Source of the DNA: Mucilaginibacter sp.
GTDB taxonomy: Bacteria; Bacteroidota; Bacteroidia; Sphingobacteriales; Sphingobacteriaceae
Direction of reading: 5' to 3'
Length of the DNA: 64,000 bases
NCBI RefSeq assembly: GCF_028288205.1
Contig: NZ_JAQBOD010000039.1
Location: forward strand, 124,001 to 188,000
Program-made: the position numbers and the translations under genes
In this document: positions 62,264 through 64,000 of the stretch, piece by piece
Layout: every line of letters starts with the position of its first letter
How positions within the stretch are numbered: the first letter of the stretch is position 1
The notes under the pieces: model-generated
Databases searched by the model: none
The model's input: the letters and a program-made list of their open reading frames with translations, nothing else
Told to the model about the DNA's origin: nothing

Positions 62264-64000
62264 ATGACACAACACGAAACTGCTACAAAAAAAACTATCC
62301 GCACGTGGCCTATTGTTGTATTAATAATAATTTTGTTATTATCATCGGTAGTATGGTATTTTTACAGGCATTATTTGGCTGATAACCGCTGGAAACCCCT
62401 GTTACAGGCGCAGTTAAAAGAACTGGTACTCAGAGCGAGCGATAGCTTGTACCATATTGAGTATTCTGATTTCGACCTGAATATTACCTCGGGCAATGCT
62501 ACACTTTCTGATTTTAAACTGGTGCCTGATACACTTGTTTATCAAAAACTGGTGGCCGCTAAAAAAGCGCCCGATAATCTTTTTATTCTCAGCGTAAAAA
62601 AATTAAGCATTAAAAACGTGGGCGCCCGCAAAGCTTACCAGGAAAAAATATTAAATATCAATAATATTTCTATTGATAACCCCAGTCTTACTATTATAAA
62701 TAAGCGTTATGATTTTAACGATACCGTAAAAATTGGTAAGCCAAAAACGCCTTACCAGTTAGTTAAAAAAATATTCAAGCAGTTACGCATAGACTCTATT
62801 TCGCTGAAAGACATCAGCGTAAATTACATTAACCAAAGCAACCCTGTAACCAAACAAACCGCGCTAAAGCATTTGGATATTAATATATCTAATGTGATGA
62901 TTGATTCCTTGTCGGCCCTGGATAGTACCCGCTTTTACTATACCAAAGGCGTTGAAGTTATACTGCATAATTATAAAATAGCTACGCCGGATAGCCTATA
63001 CAATGCCGAGTTAAAGCAAATCTATTTTTCGACCGCTAAACGCGAGATCATACTGGATCAGGTAACCTTTTTGCCAAGATATAACCGTAACGAGTTTTAT
63101 CGCCAGATGGGTACATCAGGCGATATATTTACATTAAAGTTTAAGAAGATAACTATTACCTATATTGACCTGCAACGTTTTCTGCGCGACCAGAAGCTAT
63201 ATGCGGGTATAATGAATGTCTCTAACGCTGATGTGCAGATATATAGCAATAATGCTTATAAAGGCAAAAAATCAATAAAAATTGGGCACGACCCGCACCA
63301 ATCATTGCAACGGGTTGCGCTGGATATGAAGCTGAGCCGTTTAAATATCGCGCATACAGATATTATATATTCTGAAACGGATGCCATCACAGAACAAACC
63401 GGCGTAATTACTTTTAATAATACCAGCGGCGCTATTGTAAATGTTACCAATGATGCCCGCGCTAAAAAGAAAAATCCTTTTATGGTAGCCCGCATAAAAA
63501 CTCATTTTATGAAAACGGCGCCATTACAGGTAAATTTTAAATTTAATCTGAATGCTAAAAACGGAGCATTTAACTATTCGGGTACGTTAGGTAAATTTGA
63601 TGGCCGTATATTAAATAAGCTGGTAAAACCCTTAGCATTAGTACAGGTACAATCTGCCGATGTGGAACGGTTAGATTTTAATGTTGATGCTAATAATTAC
63701 AATAGCAAAGGGCACTTAGAATTTTACTATAAAAACCTTAATGTACAATTGCTTAAAAAGGTAAACGGCCGTGCCGGGCTGCAAACGCAGGGCTTTATAT
63801 CAAAAGTTGCGAACGCGCTTATTATTGAAAAAGATAACCCCAATAAAAAAGGCGTTTTTAGGCCAGGCCCAATTAATTTGAAACGCGAACCAACGGCATC
63901 GTTTTTTAGTTTTCTTTACAAAGGCTTGCTTGATGGGTTAAAACCCAGTGTTGGTTTTGACAAAAAAACAGAAAACAAGGTTAATAAAATAGTTGCTAAA
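62264..64000 (+). CDS. Large membrane-anchored AsmA-like protein (3' end beyond window)
   Basis: An ATG at 62264 opens a frame that runs unbroken for 579 codons to the window edge, so the C-terminus is missing. One N-terminal membrane helix (about 18-38, IVVLIIILLLSSVVWYFY) precedes a long beta-rich periplasmic part with repeated short strands such as SVKKLSIKNVG and HLDINISNVMIDSL, and LQTQGFISKVANAL near the end. This is the look of AsmA/DUF748-type inner-membrane proteins that may help lipid transport. I recognise no closer family. It diverges from miaB across 114 bases. Confidence 0.75.
   Translation, partial: MTQHETATKKTIRTWPIVVLIIILLLSSVVWYFYRHYLADNRWKPLLQAQLKELVLRASDSLYHIEYSDFDLNITSGNATLSDFKLVPDTLVYQKLVAAKKAPDNLFILSVKKLSIKNVGARKAYQEKILNINNISIDNPSLTIINKRYDFNDTVKIGKPKTPYQLVKKIFKQLRIDSISLKDISVNYINQSNPVTKQTALKHLDINISNVMIDSLSALDSTRFYYTKGVEVILHNYKIATPDSLYNAELKQIYFSTAKREIILDQVTFLPRYNRNEFYRQMGTSGDIFTLKFKKITITYIDLQRFLRDQKLYAGIMNVSNADVQIYSNNAYKGKKSIKIGHDPHQSLQRVALDMKLSRLNIAHTDIIYSETDAITEQTGVITFNNTSGAIVNVTNDARAKKKNPFMVARIKTHFMKTAPLQVNFKFNLNAKNGAFNYSGTLGKFDGRILNKLVKPLALVQVQSADVERLDFNVDANNYNSKGHLEFYYKNLNVQLLKKVNGRAGLQTQGFISKVANALIIEKDNPNKKGVFRPGPINLKREPTASFFSFLYKGLLDGLKPSVGFDKKTENKVNKIVAK

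Overview
The window looks like chromosomal DNA of a Bacteroidota member of the Sphingobacteriaceae, probably near Mucilaginibacter or Pedobacter. The signs are promoters of the TTG / TAnnTTTG type, few Shine-Dalgarno sequences, an alternative complex III (Act) cluster joined to a caa3-type oxidase cluster, a GH92 enzyme, the conserved miaB / sigma-54 regulator / lptE / TPR / secG / groSL neighbourhood, and many GC-rich palindromic intergenic repeats. Genus is inferred from gene content only; there is no rRNA here.

Layout. 1-2982: end of a MoxR/chelatase-like ATPase, a membrane metallophosphoesterase and a divergent UbiA-like protein. 3204-12924: a CocE/NonD hydrolase, a methyltransferase, an operon of an S9-type lipoprotein with a histidine kinase and OmpR regulator, a TPR protein, DUF4286 and rfbC. 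13056-31902 (all minus strand): OmpA-like lipoprotein, DUF2461, DUF983 and then the respiratory block. Read in the direction of transcription this is actABCDEF, ctaC, ctaD, ctaA, ctaB, two subunit III genes, subunit IV, SCO and DUF420. Act passes electrons from menaquinol to cytochrome c or directly to the oxidase; CtaA/CtaB make heme A; SCO and the small membrane proteins are likely assembly factors. 32155-42133: a deoxyhypusine-synthase-like enzyme, an Omp85-type barrel, a methyltransferase, a SirB1-like protein, a lipoprotein, a divergent GH92 protein and two tandem UxuA-like TIM barrels, one of them missing its metal ligands. 42455-45199: LytS/LytTR two-component pair. 45338-54114: ilvE, clpS, two paralogous secreted proteins, dcd, a phosphopantetheinyl transferase, lipB, a RES-Xre toxin-antitoxin pair, sdaA and an MscS channel. 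54472-62149: groL, groS, secG, TPR, lptE, sigma-54 regulator, an S23/four-helix-bundle remnant and miaB. 62264-64000: start of a large membrane-anchored AsmA-like protein.

Most unusual signals. (1) Three inverted arrays of 7-nt-periodic repeats (20342-20425, 46407-46536, 60336-60653), with a different core word at each locus; one brackets the truncated S23 gene. (2) A GC-rich palindromic repeat family that has also entered coding sequence: about 96 nt in frame inside miaB, and a 26-nt piece in the 5' end of ctaC. (3) Predicted pseudoenzymes: an S9 peptidase without nucleophile or base, first in an operon with a two-component system, and a UxuA-like paralog lacking three of four metal ligands beside an intact copy. 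No CRISPR array, prophage, transposase or tRNA gene was seen.
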